Part shown: positions 61,993 to 64,000 of the stretch, piece by piece
Numbering within the stretch: the first letter of the stretch is position 1
Layout: every line of letters begins with the position of its first letter
Assembly: GCA_910586965.1 (NCBI GenBank)
Contig: CAJUMF010000010.1
Coordinates: forward strand, 1-64,000
Direction of reading: 5' to 3'
Length of the DNA: 64,000 bases
Source: an uncultured Dorea sp.
Lineage (GTDB): Bacteria > Bacillota > Clostridia > Lachnospirales > Lachnospiraceae
The notes under the pieces: model-generated
Database searches by the model: none
The model's input: only the letters and a program-made list of their open reading frames with translations
Told to the model about the DNA's origin: nothing
Translations under genes and position numbers: made by a program

Positions 61993-62226
61993 ATGGGAAT
62001 AAAAGTATGTCTTGAAGAGGTGTTAAAAAAACGGGGCATGACATCGAAGGAACTATGCAAATTGGTAAATATTACCGAGGCGAACCTGTCTGTACTGCGA
62101 AGCGGCAAAGCAAAAGGTGTGCGTTTCCACACCATCAACCGAATCTGCTATTACCTTGGGTGTGATGTAGGAGATATTTTAAAATTTGACGGAAAACTTG
62201 AAGAGGAGGATAACGATGAAACTTAG
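61993..62226 (+). CDS. YozG-like small Xre HTH regulator
   Basis: The 77-residue protein is an HTH_26-type domain: LKKRGMTSKELCKLVNITEA, NLSVLRSGKAKGVRFHTINR and YYLGCDVGDILKF, with an acidic tail. Such regulators regularly follow DUF2975 genes. It starts 11 bases after the membrane protein gene and its end overlaps the lipoprotein gene by 11 bases, so all three are one operon. Confidence 0.9.
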   Translation: MGIKVCLEEVLKKRGMTSKELCKLVNITEANLSVLRSGKAKGVRFHTINRICYYLGCDVGDILKFDGKLEEEDNDET

Positions 62227-63193
62227 GCGAACGATTCAGATTATATTTACGATTACTCTTATCTTAATTTTCATACCGCTGCTTAACGGCTGCTCCCTTG
62301 CTGTGGAGGACGCGCAGGATGATACGCAAGATAAAATGATCGGCGTATTTATCACCGAAGAACCCCTTGACCAGTTCGACGATGATGCCTATCTTAAGGA
62401 GCATACCCGCAAGCTTATGCGGACACCGGAAAGTGTCGCAGGGTCTTTCGGATATGAGGCGCCGTTTTCTGCCACCATAAACCGTCATAACAGCGAAGAT
62501 ATTTCCGACTGGACCGTGGAATTTGAAGGTGTAAAGGGACATAAGTTCTTTGTCCCGACCTGGACGGATAAGGATGGATTCGACTGTCAGTATACCTACT
62601 CCAGCGACGGTATCTGCGACTCCGGCGTAGATGTCATGAATACAGACCAGGGAAGAGAGACGAAACTTTCCGCTACGCTCTATACAACGCCCAAAGACAA
62701 TATCAAAAGCTATGACTACTGCCTGAATCAGGTATACCAGACTGCTGACGGAGAAATCTACGCTCTTCCCGGCAGTAGTTTCGATATTGATGCAGAACAC
62801 GACGAAGGCGAGGTTATGTCCATTCACCTCGACGACAAGACAGAATACTGGGATGATCAAAAAAAACAGGAAGACAAAACAACTGTAACCGTCCGATTCG
62901 CCGTCATGTATGAGCCGGTAAAGATCACGCTCTGCCAGATGGATAAAGAAAACAAGGTCATAAAGCAGGAGATTTTCACACCCGGAAAGCTCCCGGAGAC
63001 GCTGCACACAGAAAAAGACACCGCTTACCTCCTCGTCCAGACCGAGAAAAATGTGCCAGACAAAAAAGCCATATTCTCGCGAAAGCTTTATGAACATGAA
63101 GATTATGATAGCGGCACTTTATTGGAAACTTATTATAGTCAAGACAATGGAGTTATGGAAAAACAGTATACAGAAATCGTGTGGGGAAAATAA
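62216..63193 (+). CDS. Lipoprotein of unknown function
   Basis: The 325-residue product has a lipoprotein signal peptide with lipobox LNGC at about residue 22-25, so it is anchored outside. The mature part is acidic, beta-rich in appearance (IGVFITEEPLDQFDDDAY, TKLSATLYTTPKDN, KTTVTVRFAVMYEPVKITLC) with no domain I recognise. The ATG at 62216 has AGAGGAGG before it. The longer frame from 62186 overlaps the regulator and is rejected. As third gene of the module it may be the effector or sensor. Confidence 0.8.
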   Translation: MKLRRTIQIIFTITLILIFIPLLNGCSLAVEDAQDDTQDKMIGVFITEEPLDQFDDDAYLKEHTRKLMRTPESVAGSFGYEAPFSATINRHNSEDISDWTVEFEGVKGHKFFVPTWTDKDGFDCQYTYSSDGICDSGVDVMNTDQGRETKLSATLYTTPKDNIKSYDYCLNQVYQTADGEIYALPGSSFDIDAEHDEGEVMSIHLDDKTEYWDDQKKQEDKTTVTVRFAVMYEPVKITLCQMDKENKVIKQEIFTPGKLPETLHTEKDTAYLLVQTEKNVPDKKAIFSRKLYEHEDYDSGTLLETYYSQDNGVMEKQYTEIVWGK

Positions 63194-63207
63194 TCAGCAG
63201 GTTAATA

Positions 63208-63264
63208 AAAGCCATATCCCAAAGTAAGCCTTTGATTCACTTGCTTTTCGGATATGGCTTTTTT
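63208..63264 (+). terminator. Terminator of the DUF2975-like operon
   Basis: GCCATATCC (63211-63219) and GGATATGGC (63250-63258) form a 9-base-pair stem followed by six T. The second arm lies within the last codons of the convergent HTH gene. Confidence 0.7.
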
Positions 63265-63461
63265 GTATTCGTAATACCAACCATATAATCAATACTCACA
63301 TTATAAAATAAAGAAAGCTTTATCAGAAGATCTACCGGTATCTGGCGCGTTCCCTTCTCATACCGGCGGTACACCTCGCGCTGGCAGCCCAGATATTCTG
63401 CGATTTCCGCCTGTGTTTTATCATTGTCAATCCGTAAGTCTTCCAGACGTTGAAAATACAT
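63237..63461 (-). CDS. Xre-family HTH regulator
   Basis: The 74-residue protein is a Cro/C1 HTH domain: MYFQRLEDLRIDNDKTQAEI, AEYLGCQREVYRRYEKGTRQ and DLLIKLSLFYNVSIDYMVG. GAGGTGG lies before the ATG at 63461. It is divergent from the membrane protein gene at 63556. Two 25-base direct repeats in the gap are its likely operators. Confidence 0.88.
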   Translation of the reverse strand: MYFQRLEDLRIDNDKTQAEIAEYLGCQREVYRRYEKGTRQIPVDLLIKLSLFYNVSIDYMVGITNTKKPYPKSK

Positions 63462-63476
63462 CAAACCACCTCGGTT

Positions 63477-63534
63477 TTATGCTACCAAATAATTGCATTT
63501 TTATTCCATTTATGCTACCATATGGTTGTATTTT
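63477..63534 (+). promoter_or_regulatory. Direct-repeat operator region between the HTH and membrane protein genes
   Basis: TTATGCTACCAAATAATTGC at 63477 and TTATGCTACCATATGGTTGT at 63510 are related 25-base repeats, 33 bases apart (about three helical turns). Each has TACCA with a partner half-site. This fits cooperative repressor binding. Confidence 0.6.
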
Positions 63535-63555
63535 ACCAACAAAGGAGGACAAAGA

Positions 63556-63993
63556 TTGAAAAATAACGAAAAAGTAGTCACTGCTTTACTCACCTTATTG
63601 CTGTTCGTATGCCTCTATCTTACCGGACAATCCATCTTAAGAACTGCCGCCCGCTTCACAGCACATTTTATAAAACACACTGCCCAGTCTCCGGCCAGAA
63701 TTTCAAAAACTGCAATTGACGGGATATGCGGACGCAATCTGTGTTGGACATTCGAAGGCGGCACTTTTTCCATCACCGCAGATGAAGCTCAAGAAAAAAG
63801 GGCCAGCATCCATGCAGCTCATAAAAGCACTTGGCTGACAACCCGCTCCGACGTTCTCTTTTACCGGAACGCTAATTTATTTTCCAGCAGTTCCGAAGGA
63901 AAACAAAGGGGTTCCTATCCTTTCCCTGCCGTTCTAAGACAGATTACCACCTACATACTTTTTTTCACGCTGTATCTGCAAACGATGCTTTGA
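63556..63993 (+). CDS. Small membrane protein of unknown function
   Basis: I do not recognise this protein. The chosen TTG at 63556 lies 7 bases after AAAGGAGG and gives 145 residues: a basic start, a membrane span (about 8-28), a polar middle of about 95 residues with Cys-x4-Cys (ICGRNLCW), and a second hydrophobic stretch at the end. The longer in-frame ATG at 63493 overlaps the operator repeats and has no ribosome site. It is paired with a divergent HTH gene. Confidence 0.55.
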   Translation: MKNNEKVVTALLTLLLFVCLYLTGQSILRTAARFTAHFIKHTAQSPARISKTAIDGICGRNLCWTFEGGTFSITADEAQEKRASIHAAHKSTWLTTRSDVLFYRNANLFSSSSEGKQRGSYPFPAVLRQITTYILFFTLYLQTML

Positions 63994-64000
63994 CATTCGG

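Noticed and set aside
1..64000. CRISPR array, prophage or integrative element
   Set aside because: No regularly spaced direct repeats and no integrase, terminase, portal, capsid or conjugation genes were found; the only mobile element with a gene is the IS110 copy.

Overview
The window looks like chromosomal DNA of a spore-forming, obligately anaerobic Firmicute of the Lachnospiraceae / Clostridium cluster XIVa type. The evidence is gene content: a small acid-soluble spore protein, an FMN/Fe-S type PyrD-PyrK dihydroorotate dehydrogenase, ferredoxin-type indolepyruvate oxidoreductase, AddAB rather than RecBCD, a long M29 aminopeptidase, PspC/DUF1700/PadR envelope genes, TRAP transport and a BspA-like leucine-rich repeat surface protein. 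I cannot name the species from sequence alone. No rRNA, tRNA, CRISPR array, prophage or origin was seen; the one clear RNA gene is tmRNA (ssrA).

Layout: 0-0.3 kb, remnant of a membrane protein gene. 0.4-3.9 kb, purine operon purE-purM-purN-purD (all on the minus strand). 4.0-4.2 kb, a nested palindromic element (copy 1). 4.2-8.0 kb, M29 peptidase, small membrane proteins, VanZ-like protein and pyrE. 8.1-11.9 kb (plus strand), iorA-iorB-paaK for aryl-pyruvate oxidation, lying inside what is otherwise a pyrimidine region. 11.9-15.9 kb, pyrC-pyrF-pyrK-pyrD. 16-21 kb, a cell-division/peptidoglycan operon (PucR/CdaR-type regulator, ftsE, ftsX, an M23 hydrolase, Ctp protease). 21.3-25.4 kb, a TagA-like transferase, a spore protein and a PadR-controlled envelope operon. 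25.4-28 kb, small Xre regulators and an AAA/PD-(D/E)XK protein. 28.1-36.6 kb, DUF1294, addA, addB and a DapF homologue. 36.7-36.95 kb, palindromic element copy 2, upstream of an AraC regulator. 37.8-44.3 kb, hflX, a TPR lipoprotein and a metal-efflux island (two P-type ATPases and a CadC/SmtB-type repressor). 44.4-46.5 kb, ung, hisF, hisH. 46.6-52.4 kb, a LysR-controlled catabolic cluster (2-hydroxyacid dehydrogenase, DapA/NanA-type lyase, TRAP transporter). 52.5-55.9 kb, a PIN/HTH-ImmA pair with an IS110-family element inserted upstream. 55.9-58.1 kb, a two-component system. 58.3-60.5 kb, a large surface protein. 60.6-60.9 kb, tmRNA. 61-64 kb, two small regulator/membrane-protein modules of unknown function.

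The pur and pyr operons give de novo nucleotide synthesis. The FtsEX-M23-Ctp set probably forms one septal hydrolase unit. The metal island carries operator-like dyads at both its promoters. The least expected signal is the pair of roughly 165-base nested palindromes near 4.1 kb and 36.8 kb. They share conserved loop motifs at conserved spacing, but their long perfect stems differ in sequence, which looks like covariation in a structured RNA or hairpin DNA family. The noncoding left end of the IS110 element is also a good candidate for a bridge RNA. Several start codons below were chosen inside longer open frames because a Shine-Dalgarno (SD) sequence sits at the right distance.
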